Origin: CAZUMW01 sp964621615 | Lineage (GTDB): Bacteria > Desulfobacterota > WTBG01 > CAIYCZ01 > CAIRTM01 | Assembly: GCA_964621615.1 (NCBI GenBank) | Contig: CAZUMW010000002.1 | Location: 186,001-250,000 of the forward strand | Direction: 5' to 3' | Length of the DNA stretch: 64,000 bases | Shown: piece after piece, positions 25,768 through 35,099 of the stretch | Position numbering within the stretch: the stretch's first letter is position 1 | Layout of the letters: the number at the start of each line of letters is the position of its first letter | Notes under the pieces: generated by a model | Database searches by the model: none | Told to the model about the DNA's origin: nothing | The model's input: only the letters and a program-made list of their open reading frames with translations | Program-made: the position numbers and the translations under genes

Positions 25768-26082
25768 ATGATCGACTCCCTGCAAAAAATCAAAAGTGCC
25801 GAACAGCAGGCCAAAGAGCGCCTCGAAAGTGCTCAAAAAGAAGCAGAAGCAAAGGTTTCCCAGTCACAGCAGGAGGCCCAGACTATCATTGATCAGGCTC
25901 GGGATGAGGGCAGGAAACAGGCTTCGGACATGATAGATCAGGCCCGCAGGGAGGCGGAACAGGAAGCTGAAAAAATTATCCGGAACGGCTCCCAGGAAGC
26001 AGAGGAAACAACAAAAAAAGGCAGCCAGCGCGTCGATAAGGCTGCTCGCATTATCGTTTCCCGCATTACAGGAGAGGCATAA
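25768..26082 (+). CDS. V/A-type ATP synthase subunit H (peripheral-stalk coiled coil)
   Basis: 104 residues, almost entirely a charged coiled coil with alanine/glutamine heptads and no tryptophan or cysteine, as in AhaH/NtpF peripheral-stalk subunits. The ATG at 25768 is nine bases after GGAGG; ATG 25762 is only three bases from it and less likely. It is the first gene of the operon and ends one base into the subunit I start. With subunit E it forms the stator that links the catalytic head to subunit I. Confidence 0.85.
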   Translation: MIDSLQKIKSAEQQAKERLESAQKEAEAKVSQSQQEAQTIIDQARDEGRKQASDMIDQARREAEQEAEKIIRNGSQEAEETTKKGSQRVDKAARIIVSRITGEA

Positions 26083-28037
26083 TGTTTTTCCCTGAGCCGA
26101 TGAAGCGCATCCGCATTCTGGTGCATGACAGTGAAAAAACCCGTCTGGTTGAGCGCCTTCACACGCTGGGTGCAGTACAGCTCACCGATTACAAAGAAAC
26201 GCTGAGCCAGGAGGATTGGGCGTCGCTTCTTGAGGCACATCCCGCCTCTGCAGACGTGCGCAATGTAACCATGCAGCTTATGTCGGTAAATCGGCTGCTT
26301 GATATCTTTTCATCTGTAGCGCCCGAAGAGGAGGAAGGGTTTTTTAAAACCCTCTTTGCCCCGTCCCCCCGCACGGTGATTCCCGTTGAAGAGCTTTCCG
26401 GAGAAACCCTGCTCAAAGAAGTGTCCGCTGCCGCCGAAAGCGTTGATGACGCGGTTGCCGCCCCCCTTGACCGGCTTGAAAAAACCGATGCCGAGTCAGA
26501 GGAGCTGACAACGCTCAAAGCCTCGCTTGCGCGCATACAGTCACTGCAGGTACCGCTTTCTTCTTTGCAGGAGGGCCTGTTTGCTTCGGCACTGCTTGGG
26601 ATAACGGCAAAAAGGGATTTGAGCGGCCTGAGCAATGAAATCGATACTGCAACGGGCGGCCTTTCATTTGTGGCACAGACAGATATCTCGGAAGAGGAAG
26701 CCTGTATTCTCACCGTGTGCCTTTCAGAGCATGCGGACGAGGTTGCCGGGCTGCTGCGCAAGTGGGATGTGGAGCGTATAACCCCCGGAGACTTTCAGGG
26801 TACCCCGGCGGAAGCAATCCGCACGATAGAGGATCGCCTTCGGGAAACAGAAACAATACGGGAGCAGGCTCGGCAGGAGATTGCATCGGTTGCCGGCACG
26901 TGGCGATCGCGCCTGAAAGCCCTGCGGGAGCTGCTCTACATTGAAAGGGATCGAGCGGAAGCCTTCGGGCAGTTTGCAAAGACGGAATCCGTTACCGCCA
27001 TCGAGGGCTGGGTTCCTGAGCGCAAAGCCCGGCAGATTGCCGATGATGTGGTGTCGGAAAGCAACGGGCTGGCCTTCTCGCACATAAGCCAGCCGGACCA
27101 GCCGGCAGAAAAGCTCCCGGTTTCGCTGAGAAATCCTGGAATTATCAAGCATTTTGAGCTGCTTGTAAAGCTCTATGCACCGCCGAGGTACAACGAGCTT
27201 GACCCTACAGTACTTATCTTTCCATCGTTTCTTTTCTTTTTCGGCCTCATGATAACCGATGCCATGTACGGACTGATGACTTTATTGCTTGGCGTGTTCA
27301 TTCTTCGCGGCGGCGGCAGATATTATCCGCTGTACCGCAGTGCCGGACTGATGCTTGCTCTGGGAGGTGGCGCTACCATTTTGTGCGGCGCGGCAACCGG
27401 CGGCTGGTTCGGAAATCTTGCAACCACGTATCTTGGTATGGATTTTCTCAATTCACTGGTGGTCATTAATCCTATGGTCGATGTGGCGTCGTTTCTTGTT
27501 TTTGCCATAGCGGTCGGGCTTGTCCATTTAAATATCGGTATCGTGGTCGGCATTATTAAGGATTTGAGAAATAATGAGATTTCAGAAGCGCTCAAGAATG
27601 TGTGGATATTTTTCCTTGAAATTGCCCTGGTGCTGTATTACGTGAACCTTTCCGGGGTTGCTGTTGTGTTTGCCGGTATCTCCCTGCTTTTTCTGGTATA
27701 CAGCGAAAAAGGAATGGCGCTGTTCGGTGTAACCGGCCTGTTGGGGGACTCCCTTTCATACGCCCGGCTGATGGCACTCGGACTGGTGAGCTTCGGCCTC
27801 GCGGTGGCCATAAACGCTCTGGCACAGATGGTCTGGGGAATTGATTATATCGGCTGGCTCATCGCGATCATTATCCTTGCGGCAGGACATGTTTTCAGCT
27901 TTCTGCTCAATGTTATGGGCGCGTTTGCCCACGGCATTCGCCTTCATTTTGTTGAGTTTTTTGGAAAGTTTTACAGCGGGGGCGGAGATGAATTCACCCC
28001 GTTTGCGATAAAGCGTGAAATAACACAGCCAAAGTGA
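26082..28037 (+). CDS. atpI: V-type ATP synthase subunit I (membrane stator subunit a)
   Basis: 651 residues, the normal size of bacterial/archaeal subunit I. The N-terminal 350 residues are soluble, with the opening KRIRILVHDSEKTRLVERLH and long helices; the C-terminal 280 form seven or more membrane helices, including YARLMALGLVSFGLA and LNVMGAFAHGIRLHFVEFFG, the conserved ion-channel region that faces the rotor. It provides the ion path together with subunit K. TAATG overlap with subunit H. A GKFYSGGGDEFTPF tail is typical of the family. Confidence 0.95.
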   Translation: MFFPEPMKRIRILVHDSEKTRLVERLHTLGAVQLTDYKETLSQEDWASLLEAHPASADVRNVTMQLMSVNRLLDIFSSVAPEEEEGFFKTLFAPSPRTVIPVEELSGETLLKEVSAAAESVDDAVAAPLDRLEKTDAESEELTTLKASLARIQSLQVPLSSLQEGLFASALLGITAKRDLSGLSNEIDTATGGLSFVAQTDISEEEACILTVCLSEHADEVAGLLRKWDVERITPGDFQGTPAEAIRTIEDRLRETETIREQARQEIASVAGTWRSRLKALRELLYIERDRAEAFGQFAKTESVTAIEGWVPERKARQIADDVVSESNGLAFSHISQPDQPAEKLPVSLRNPGIIKHFELLVKLYAPPRYNELDPTVLIFPSFLFFFGLMITDAMYGLMTLLLGVFILRGGGRYYPLYRSAGLMLALGGGATILCGAATGGWFGNLATTYLGMDFLNSLVVINPMVDVASFLVFAIAVGLVHLNIGIVVGIIKDLRNNEISEALKNVWIFFLEIALVLYYVNLSGVAVVFAGISLLFLVYSEKGMALFGVTGLLGDSLSYARLMALGLVSFGLAVAINALAQMVWGIDYIGWLIAIIILAAGHVFSFLLNVMGAFAHGIRLHFVEFFGKFYSGGGDEFTPFAIKREITQPK

Positions 28038-28154
28038 TACGTTTCCGTTATGTGCATGCGGGGGTGTCCAGGTAAACTAAACTAAAAAACTAAACAGAAA
28101 CCTTTTTTTATCCATTCAAATAGTTTGCTTCACTGAAAAAAGGAGGTATAGAGC

Positions 28155-28634
28155 ATGGAAATTACACTTGGTCTGGGACTTGCCGCACTTGGTGCCGGCC
28201 TTGCAATGGGCGTTTCCGCTATCGGTTCGGGAATCGGCGTTGGTATCGCCGGAGCCGCCGGCGCAGGAGTTATCGCGGAAGACACAAAGAAATTCGGCCC
28301 GGTTCTTATTTTACAGGCGTTTCCCCAGACACAGGGCATTTACGGCTTTGTTACCGCTGTACTCATACTCATGGGAGTCGGCCTTCTCGGGGGTGAGGTA
28401 AAGCCGATTTCAATGGAGCTGGGCCTTGTCGGACTTGGCGCCGGGCTTGCGTCCGCACTCGGCGGTCTGACTGCAATCGGACAGGGCCTGACCGCCGGAG
28501 CGGCGATGGGCTCTGTGGCAAAAAATCCTGCAACGCTTGGACAGAACATGGTGCTTTCTGTCATGTCAGAGACCTTTGCCGTATTCGCGCTGCTGATCGC
28601 TATTTTAACTATGGTCGGCTCCGGTCTGATGTAA
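28155..28634 (+). CDS. atpK: V-type ATP synthase subunit K (rotor proteolipid, Na+-type)
   Basis: 159 residues with four membrane helices, the duplicated c-subunit form. The first hairpin has FPQTQGIYGF in helix 2 (T59, Q60) and no carboxylate; the second has Q110 in helix 3 (AIGQGLTAG) and the ion-binding E139 in helix 4 (VMSETFAVF). These match the Na+ ligands reported for Enterococcus hirae NtpK (Thr64, Gln65, Gln110, Glu139), so Na+ rather than H+ translocation is likely; this is inference from residues. A very strong AAGGAGGT precedes it, as expected for a subunit needed in many copies. Confidence 0.95.
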   Translation: MEITLGLGLAALGAGLAMGVSAIGSGIGVGIAGAAGAGVIAEDTKKFGPVLILQAFPQTQGIYGFVTAVLILMGVGLLGGEVKPISMELGLVGLGAGLASALGGLTAIGQGLTAGAAMGSVAKNPATLGQNMVLSVMSETFAVFALLIAILTMVGSGLM

Positions 28635-28833
28635 TAAAGCGGCAGGTTGTCTGCCGAAAAAAGTGCGGTACGCTCGGTCAGGAGATCCGGATATCCGAAT
28701 GTGATAGACAGCCTGGGGGAACACCCCGGCGCACGGCTTATATACGATAAGCCGATGCTGCTGTAAGTTATCCGTGTACGGGTCATGGATTCCGGACCCG
28801 CGAGAAAACCATAAATGCAAAAAGGATTCCTGT
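28635..28833 (+). other. Structured intercistronic region between subunits K and E
   Basis: About 200 bases with several hairpins: CGGCAG-N5-CTGCCG (28640-28656), a GGGG/CCCC stem near 28714-28729, and a perfect eight-base stem CGGCTTAT/ATAAGCCG (28734-28754), then GGGTC/GACCC near 28785-28800. None is followed by a T run. They may mark RNA processing or set the high ratio of subunit K to the others. Confidence 0.5.
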
Positions 28834-29472
28834 ATGTCCGATAATGGTGTCCAGAAAATTATTGATGAAATAAACCGTCGCGCAGAAAAGCAGGCAGAAG
28901 ATATTCTGTCAGATGCCCGGCAGAAAGTTGAGTCACGTCTGCAGGAGGCCAGACAGAGTGCCGAAGCGGAGAAAGGCGCCGCGGTTACCCGCGGGGAGCA
29001 GGATGCGCGGCGAGAGTCTCAGCGCATTCTCGCCGAGGCGCGCATAAAGGCCCGCCGCGAAAAAGTCCAGGCCCGGGAACAGCTGGTTCGGCACTCATTT
29101 GAAAGCGCGCGTGCGGAGCTTCGTGAGCTTGCAGAGTCCGGCAGCGACTCCTACCGCAGGGTTCTTGAGAATCTTATTGTTGAATCGGCGATTTCGGCAA
29201 ACACTGCGTCCCTTGAAGTGCTGGTTAATGAGCGTGACAGAAGAATCTTTACAGGCGACTCACTGGAGAGCGTTGCCCGCCGGATTTCCTCTGAGGCGGG
29301 AAGAGAGGTTGCGCTTACACTGTCTAAAGCATCTTTCCCCTGTATCGGCGGGGTTGTGGTTCGCAGTGACGACGGCTCAATACGGGTAAACAACACGTTT
29401 GAATCACGAATTGAACGTTACCGTGATGCTATCAGGACGCATGTAGCCCATGAACTGTTTCCTCAGGAGTAG
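28834..29472 (+). CDS. atpE: V-type ATP synthase subunit E (peripheral stalk)
   Basis: 212 residues from ATG 28834 (MSDNGVQKIIDEINRRAEKQ), with AAAAGGA seven bases upstream; the longer frame includes leader hairpins and is not used. The N-terminal 110 residues are a charged coiled coil (AEDILSDARQKVESRLQEAR); the C-terminal half is the globular head-binding domain with VVVRSDDGSIRVNNTFESRI, the best-conserved E-subunit segment. Three bases separate its stop from subunit C. Confidence 0.92.
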   Translation: MSDNGVQKIIDEINRRAEKQAEDILSDARQKVESRLQEARQSAEAEKGAAVTRGEQDARRESQRILAEARIKARREKVQAREQLVRHSFESARAELRELAESGSDSYRRVLENLIVESAISANTASLEVLVNERDRRIFTGDSLESVARRISSEAGREVALTLSKASFPCIGGVVVRSDDGSIRVNNTFESRIERYRDAIRTHVAHELFPQE

Positions 29473-29475
29473 CGT

Positions 29476-30597
29476 ATGGATACCGGGCCGTTTCTTTTAT
29501 TTTTGCTCATAACACTCGGGCTGCTACTGCCGTTTCTGGTTTTTCTTATCCGAACGCTCAACAATATACTGCCCTATTTGTATATTAATGCGCGTTTAAG
29601 TGCGAAATGGGCCCGGCTGATTAAAAGCGAAACGCTGGATGAGATGATTAACAGCGGCTCTGTAGCTGAAGTGGCCTCTATACTCGAAAACACCGAATAC
29701 AGCCTTGCCATGCAGGGCCTCGTTCTGGAGAGCTCGGAATCGATAGAGCGCCTGCTGACGCATCAGACGGCAGATGTGTATGATGAGATCACCAGAATGC
29801 TGCCGGAGAACATGCACAGGGTGTTTCGCTATCTTCGCCAGCAGTGGGATGTGTGCAACCTGAAAATCGTTATGCGGGGGCTGCGCCATGGCCTGAGCGC
29901 CGACGAAATAACACAGAAGCTGATTCCTTTTGGTGAGCTGGAAACGGAGATGCTGCGGAAGCTGGCCGAATCAGGGTCGATTCAGGATATGCTTCCGCTG
30001 TTTGAAGGCACGTATTATGAACAGCTGGCATCACTGCTGCCTGTCTATGAAGAGCGGCTCAGCCTGCTTCCTCTAGAGATGGCTCTTGATAAGGAGCTGT
30101 ATGAGAATATGTGGAAGGCCGTGTGCTCTCAGGCGGAGCTGCAGGTGCTGAAGCCGGGACTGGGCGCACGAATTGACGCCCTTAATTTGAAAATGCTGTT
30201 CCGAGCCAAGCGCGATCACCTGCAGCTTAGCGATATTCAGGAATATATTATTGAGGCAGGGGAGGCTTGCAGCGGCGTTTTGAAAGCCTATGAGGAGGTT
30301 GATGATATCGGCGGCCTTGTGCCCGAGCTCGAACACACGGAATTTTATCGCCCGCTCATGGACGCGCTTCCGGAATATGAAAAAACCGGCTCCCTTTTTT
30401 ATTGTGAGAAAGCGCTGGATGAAACGGCGCTTTCGCGCGGAAAACAAACGGCAATCACCAATCCCTACGGCGTCGCCCCTCTGCTGGGCTATCTGTCGTG
30501 GAAAGACACTGAAGTCAGAAACATACGGGCCATAGCGCGTGCAAAAGAAACGGGCATGCAGCCTGATCAAATCCGTCAGCTTGTTTTAGTACCTTAA
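29476..30597 (+). CDS. atpC: V-type ATP synthase subunit C with N-terminal membrane segment
   Basis: 373 residues of the vATP-synt_AC39 family: three-fold repeat of helical units, with YLYINARLSAKWARLI near the start and YLSWKDTEVRNIRAIARAKE at the end, the conserved C-terminal signature. Subunit C couples the central stalk to the K ring. Unusual: residues about 4-27 (GPFLLFLLITLGLLLPFLVF) form a clear membrane helix before the family domain, which I do not expect in most C subunits. It would anchor C in the membrane beside the ring. Confidence 0.9.
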   Translation: MDTGPFLLFLLITLGLLLPFLVFLIRTLNNILPYLYINARLSAKWARLIKSETLDEMINSGSVAEVASILENTEYSLAMQGLVLESSESIERLLTHQTADVYDEITRMLPENMHRVFRYLRQQWDVCNLKIVMRGLRHGLSADEITQKLIPFGELETEMLRKLAESGSIQDMLPLFEGTYYEQLASLLPVYEERLSLLPLEMALDKELYENMWKAVCSQAELQVLKPGLGARIDALNLKMLFRAKRDHLQLSDIQEYIIEAGEACSGVLKAYEEVDDIGGLVPELEHTEFYRPLMDALPEYEKTGSLFYCEKALDETALSRGKQTAITNPYGVAPLLGYLSWKDTEVRNIRAIARAKETGMQPDQIRQLVLVP

Positions 30598-30621
30598 AGA
30601 TCAAACGGGAAGAGCACATAT

Positions 30622-30942
30622 ATGAATATTGCAGTAATTGGTGATCAGCATACCCTGACAGCGTTCAGGCTCGCCGGAATTAAAAAAATATATACGGCCG
30701 AAAGCGGCAGAGACAATCTCCGCACAATACTGGACGATGCATCTCTAGGCGTGCTTATCGTGACGGAGCGCTTTGCTGAAGAAAACAAAAAAGCAATCGA
30801 GGATCACAAGTCATCAAAAAAGCTTGTTCCCATTGTCGTGGAAGTGCCGGATATATCCGGTCCGATTGAGCGGGAGGTTGATCCGATACGGGAGCTGATA
30901 CGGCGCGCTATCGGCGCAGACGTTACTCAGTCAGGACAATAA
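30622..30942 (+). CDS. atpF: V-type ATP synthase subunit F (central stalk)
   Basis: 106 residues, the usual size. NIAVIGDQHTLTAFRLAGIK is the conserved opening of the Rossmann-like F domain, and SLGVLIVTERFAEENKKAI the second strand-helix. The C-terminal helix (REVDPIRELIRRAIGAD) inserts in the head. With subunit D it forms the rotating shaft. Confidence 0.93.
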   Translation: MNIAVIGDQHTLTAFRLAGIKKIYTAESGRDNLRTILDDASLGVLIVTERFAEENKKAIEDHKSSKKLVPIVVEVPDISGPIEREVDPIRELIRRAIGADVTQSGQ

Positions 30943-31095
30943 AAAAGCGCGCGAAGCCAATTCTGCGCGCTGCCGATCAATCAGCAGGATGTGCTGACAG
31001 TTGGACAGATCGCGTGTGAAGTATCGAATTAACTGTGATGCTTTGCGTCTTGCGCACAATCGACGTACAATTTCAATGAGAGGGAGGATCAAACA
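30943..31095 (+). other. Intercistronic hairpins before subunit A
   Basis: Perfect seven-base stem AGCGCGC/GCGCGCT (about 30947-30972) and CAGCA-N5-TGCTG (about 30982-30996) with no T run. Possible processing or attenuation signals. The TTG start of subunit A has GGGAGG eight bases upstream. Confidence 0.45.
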
Positions 31096-32865
31096 TTGCC
31101 TGAATTCAAAAAAGGTAAAATAAAAAGCATTGCCGGCCCGCTCGTGATCGCCAAGGGAATGACCGGGGCTGAAATGTATGAAGTCGCCCGCGTGGGAGAC
31201 GAGGGCATTATGGGTGAAATCATCCGGCTCGATGGTGACGAAGCCTACATTCAGGTATATGAGGATACCTCGGGCCTGAAGCCCGGAGAGCCCGCCGAAC
31301 GAACGGGAGAGCCGCTTTCTGTTGAGCTCGGCCCCGGAATTATTAAGAATTTCTATGACGGTATTCAGCGGCCGCTGCTGCATATAAAAGAAAAAGCAGG
31401 TGATTTTATCACCAGAGGGGTTAGCGTGCCGGGGCTTGATCCGGATGCCAAGTGGGAGTTTACCCCAACTGCTGAGAAGGGTGCACAGGTGGATGCAGGG
31501 GACGTGCTCGGAACTGTTCCCGAGTCCAAGGTTATCACACACAAGATTATGGTTCCTCCCGGTGTTAAGGGAACCGTAAAAGATATTAAGCAGGGCTCTT
31601 TTACCGTTGAGGATACCGTTGCGGTACTTGAGCAGGACGGAAAAGAAATATTGATAACCATGAAGCGAAAATGGCCGGTGCGCCTGAACCGGCCATACAG
31701 GAAAAAAGTTGACCCGAGCGTTCCGCTTCTTACCGGCCAGCGGATATATGACACCTTTTTTCCCATAGCGAAGGGGGGCACCGCCGCCATCCCCGGCGGT
31801 TTCGGTACCGGTAAAACCGTCAGCCAGCATCAGGTGGCCCGGTGGGCCGACTCTCAGGTTGTCGTATATGTGGGCTGCGGTGAGCGCGGCAATGAAATGA
31901 CCGAGGTTCTTGACACCTTTCCCGAAATTGACGACCCCAAAACCGGTCACAAGCTCATGGAGCGCTCAACCCTGATCGCGAACACGTCAAACATGCCGGT
32001 GGCTGCCCGCGAAGCCTCTATATATACCGGCGTTACTATTGCTGAATATTATCGGGACATGGGCTATGATGTAGCGATTATGGCTGACTCGACATCGCGC
32101 TGGGCCGAAGCGCTGCGCGAAATATCCGGGCGGCTTGAGGAAATGCCGGGTGAAGAGGGCTATCCTGCATATCTGGCCAGCAAAGTGGCCGCATTTTATG
32201 AGCGCGCAGGCAGGGTAGTTATTCTCGGCGGTGAAGAGCAGTACGGCTCTGTGTCCATTATCGGTGCCGTGTCCCCGCCGGGCGGAGACCTCTCGGAGCC
32301 GGTTTCCCAGAATACCCTCCGCGTGGTGAGCTCATTCTGGGCGCTGGATTCGACGCTTGCCGACAGGAGGCACTTTCCGGCTATCAACTGGCTGAAAAGC
32401 TATTCCCTGTATCTTGATTTTACCAAGCAGTGGTATGATGAAAACAGCTCCCCGCAGTTTCGCGAGCTACGGGACAAAATGATGATCACGCTTCAGAAGG
32501 AATCAGAGCTGTCTGAAATTGTTCAGCTTGTCGGCCCGGATGCGCTTCCGGACAGGGAGCGGCTGACACTTGAAATTGCCCGCATGATCAGGGAGGATTA
32601 TCTACAGCAGCATGCGTTTCACAAGATGGATACCTTCTGTCCCCTCGAGAAGCAGTATCTGATGCTCACCACCATTGATCTGTATGACGCGCTTGCTCAC
32701 CAGGCCCTTGACAGCGGAAAAAGCATCGATGATATTAACAGCCTCTCCATCAGGGATGACATAGCACGCATGAAATACCTTCCCAATGAAACCTTTTCCG
32801 ATGAGCATCAAAAGCTGATGGACAGCCTCAAAGAACAATTCAATTCACTGGGAGAATCAGAATGA
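31096..32865 (+). CDS. atpA: V-type ATP synthase catalytic subunit A
   Basis: 589 residues. Start codon is TTG (PEFKKGKIKSIAGPLVIAKG), chosen because GGGAGG lies eight bases before it. P-loop GGFGTGKTV near 236, the A-subunit-specific bulge domain (about 115-185), catalytic Glu in YVGCGERGNEMTEVL, and MADSTSRWAEALREISGRLEEMPGEEGYP. It hydrolyses or makes ATP at three sites in the A3B3 head. The stop overlaps the subunit B start as ATGA. Confidence 0.97.
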   Translation: MPEFKKGKIKSIAGPLVIAKGMTGAEMYEVARVGDEGIMGEIIRLDGDEAYIQVYEDTSGLKPGEPAERTGEPLSVELGPGIIKNFYDGIQRPLLHIKEKAGDFITRGVSVPGLDPDAKWEFTPTAEKGAQVDAGDVLGTVPESKVITHKIMVPPGVKGTVKDIKQGSFTVEDTVAVLEQDGKEILITMKRKWPVRLNRPYRKKVDPSVPLLTGQRIYDTFFPIAKGGTAAIPGGFGTGKTVSQHQVARWADSQVVVYVGCGERGNEMTEVLDTFPEIDDPKTGHKLMERSTLIANTSNMPVAAREASIYTGVTIAEYYRDMGYDVAIMADSTSRWAEALREISGRLEEMPGEEGYPAYLASKVAAFYERAGRVVILGGEEQYGSVSIIGAVSPPGGDLSEPVSQNTLRVVSSFWALDSTLADRRHFPAINWLKSYSLYLDFTKQWYDENSSPQFRELRDKMMITLQKESELSEIVQLVGPDALPDRERLTLEIARMIREDYLQQHAFHKMDTFCPLEKQYLMLTTIDLYDALAHQALDSGKSIDDINSLSIRDDIARMKYLPNETFSDEHQKLMDSLKEQFNSLGESE

Positions 32866-34265
32866 ACATGAAAGCCGACGTGAAAACCAGGGAATACAAA
32901 ACGGTGCGGGAGGTTGCGGGCCCTCTTATGATCGTCGAAGGCGTTGAGGGCGTTGCCTACGACGAGGTGGTGAAAATACAAACCGGCAGCGGCGAGGAGC
33001 GCACCGGCCAGGTTCTCGAGTCTAGAGAGGGGATAGCCATCATTCAGGTGTTTGAGGGCACAACCGGTATTGACACCGAAAACACTTCAGTGCGCTTTGT
33101 GGGTGATACCATGAAGCTGGCGGTCTCAAAAGAAATGGTCGGCAGATTTTTTGACGGGCTTGGCCGCCCCATAGATGATGGGCCTGAAATCATTTCCGAT
33201 ACCCGCCTTGATATCAACGGAGCACCGATCAACCCTACCGCAAGGGCGTTTCCGAACGAGTTTATTCAAACCGGCGTATCAACCATTGACGGCATGAACA
33301 CCCTGGTGCGCGGCCAAAAGCTGCCGATTTTTTCAGGCTCTGGAATGACTCACAACGAGCTTGCCGCCCAGATTGCCAGGCAGGCGAAGGTGCTCAGCTC
33401 AAGCGAGCCCTTTTCGGTTGTTTTTGCGGCGATGGGAATCACCAGCGAGGAGTCCAACTTTTTCATGAGGGATTTTGAGCGCACCGGCGCCATGGAGCAG
33501 ATCGTTGCATTTATCAATCTGGCAGACGACCCTGCCATCGAGCGCATTATAACTCCCCGCATTGCGCTCACAACGGCAGAGTACCTTGCTTTTGAGTGCG
33601 ATATGCACGTTCTGGTTATTTTGACCGACATGACCAACTACTGTGAGGCGCTGCGCGAAATAGCCGCCGCCCGCGAAGAGGTTCCCGGCAGGCGCGGATA
33701 TCCCGGGTATATGTACACCGACCTTGCAACAAATTATGAGCGCGCGGGCCGTATACGGGGCCGGAAGGGTTCGATAACGATGATGCCGATTCTGTCCATG
33801 CCCGATGATGATATCACTCACCCGATTCCCGACCTCACCGGATATATCACTGAAGGGCAGTTTGTTCTTTCCCGCGACCTTCACCGTCGCGGTATTTATC
33901 CGCCGGTTGACGTTCTGCCCAGCCTTTCGCGTCTGATGAACCAGGGTATCGGCGAAGGAAAGACGCGCGAGGATCATCTCGGCGTTTCGGATCAGTGCTA
34001 TGCGGGCTATGCTGAGGGGCGCGACGTTCGCAATCTTGTTGCCGTTGTCGGAGAGGAAGCATTGACTGACCGTGACAAAAAATGCCTTGAATTTGCCGAT
34101 GAGTTCGAAAGCCGGTTTGTTACGCAAAGCCGGGAGGAAAACCGGTCGATAGAAGAAACGCTCACGCTGGGATGGAACCTGCTGGATATTCTGCCCGAGA
34201 GTGATTTGAAGCGGATAGACGAAGCGCATATAAAAAAATATCACCCGAAACACCGGACAAGCTGA
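32862..34265 (+). CDS. atpB: V-type ATP synthase non-catalytic subunit B
   Basis: 467 residues. It has the F1/V1 alpha/beta fold but no P-loop, the position being occupied by FSGSGMTHNELAAQIARQ, as in all B subunits. EVPGRRGYPGYMYTDLATNYERAGR is the family signature. It starts in an ATGA overlap with subunit A, consistent with the 1:1 stoichiometry. Confidence 0.97.
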   Translation: MNMKADVKTREYKTVREVAGPLMIVEGVEGVAYDEVVKIQTGSGEERTGQVLESREGIAIIQVFEGTTGIDTENTSVRFVGDTMKLAVSKEMVGRFFDGLGRPIDDGPEIISDTRLDINGAPINPTARAFPNEFIQTGVSTIDGMNTLVRGQKLPIFSGSGMTHNELAAQIARQAKVLSSSEPFSVVFAAMGITSEESNFFMRDFERTGAMEQIVAFINLADDPAIERIITPRIALTTAEYLAFECDMHVLVILTDMTNYCEALREIAAAREEVPGRRGYPGYMYTDLATNYERAGRIRGRKGSITMMPILSMPDDDITHPIPDLTGYITEGQFVLSRDLHRRGIYPPVDVLPSLSRLMNQGIGEGKTREDHLGVSDQCYAGYAEGRDVRNLVAVVGEEALTDRDKKCLEFADEFESRFVTQSREENRSIEETLTLGWNLLDILPESDLKRIDEAHIKKYHPKHRTS

Positions 34266-34436
34266 AATTATCGCCGTCAGGAAAGTCTTTGGCCCGGAGG
34301 CTTTTGCCGGAGCTTATAGTCACCAGAATGGCCTTTTGCTCAAATCCGCTCAACGCAATGATGGTGACACGTTGAAAGTAGCCCATAGGTAAGATCGCGC
34401 TAATAGCGTAATTATTGATATAAAAGGACCGGTATT

Positions 34437-35099
34437 ATGGCAGAAGTACTTGAGGGAGTTAAGCCGACCCGCATGGAGCTCATTCAGCTTGGCAAGCGCG
34501 TTGTGCTCGCAGAGCGCGGACACAGGCTGCTGAAAGAAAAGCGGGATGCCCTTATTTCAGAATTTCTCAATATCGCAGGTGAGGTGCGCACCATAAAAAG
34601 CGAAGCACAGGAGCAGCTTACCCGCGCCTACGGCGATCTTATCGCTGCGCAGGCTGTTATGGGTACCGGCGCTGTTCAGGAAATTTCCCTCAATACGGAT
34701 CAGGACATACGTGTTGAATTGAACCAGCGCAATATTATGGGGGTTCGGGTACCCCTTGTTGAAACCGGAAAGATAGAAAGATCCGTTTTGCATCGCGGCT
34801 ACGGACTTGTTGATACGACCGCTCAGCTGGATCAGGCATGCCGCAATATGGAAAAAGCGCTGTTAAAAGTAGTCAAGCTTGCTGAAATCGAAGAAACTGT
34901 CAGACGCCTTGCACTTGAGGTGGAAAAAACAAAGCGGCGCGTCAATGCTCTTGAATATATTGTCATACCGAAAATAAAGGCTACAATAAAAATGATCCGC
35001 ATGCGCCTCGATGAAATTGAGCGCGAAAGCTTTACGCGCCTTAAGCGGATAAAGGCGGTACTTGAACAAAAGTCAAAAGAGACTTCAGGTGTACAATAA
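34437..35099 (+). CDS. atpD: V-type ATP synthase subunit D (central rotor shaft)
   Basis: 220 residues. Antiparallel coiled coil formed by the N-terminal (PTRMELIQLGKRVVLAERGH RLL segment) and C-terminal helices (VNALEYIVIPKIKATIKMIR), joined by a beta-hairpin region; RVNALEYIVIP is the most conserved D-subunit motif. AAAAGGA precedes the ATG. A 170-base gap with a small GCGCTAATAGCG stem lies between B and D. Confidence 0.95.
   Translation: MAEVLEGVKPTRMELIQLGKRVVLAERGHRLLKEKRDALISEFLNIAGEVRTIKSEAQEQLTRAYGDLIAAQAVMGTGAVQEISLNTDQDIRVELNQRNIMGVRVPLVETGKIERSVLHRGYGLVDTTAQLDQACRNMEKALLKVVKLAEIEETVRRLALEVEKTKRRVNALEYIVIPKIKATIKMIRMRLDEIERESFTRLKRIKAVLEQKSKETSGVQ

Noticed and set aside
30931..31950. 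339-codon minus-strand frame
   Set aside because: Antisense to V-ATPase subunit A, which is strongly conserved.
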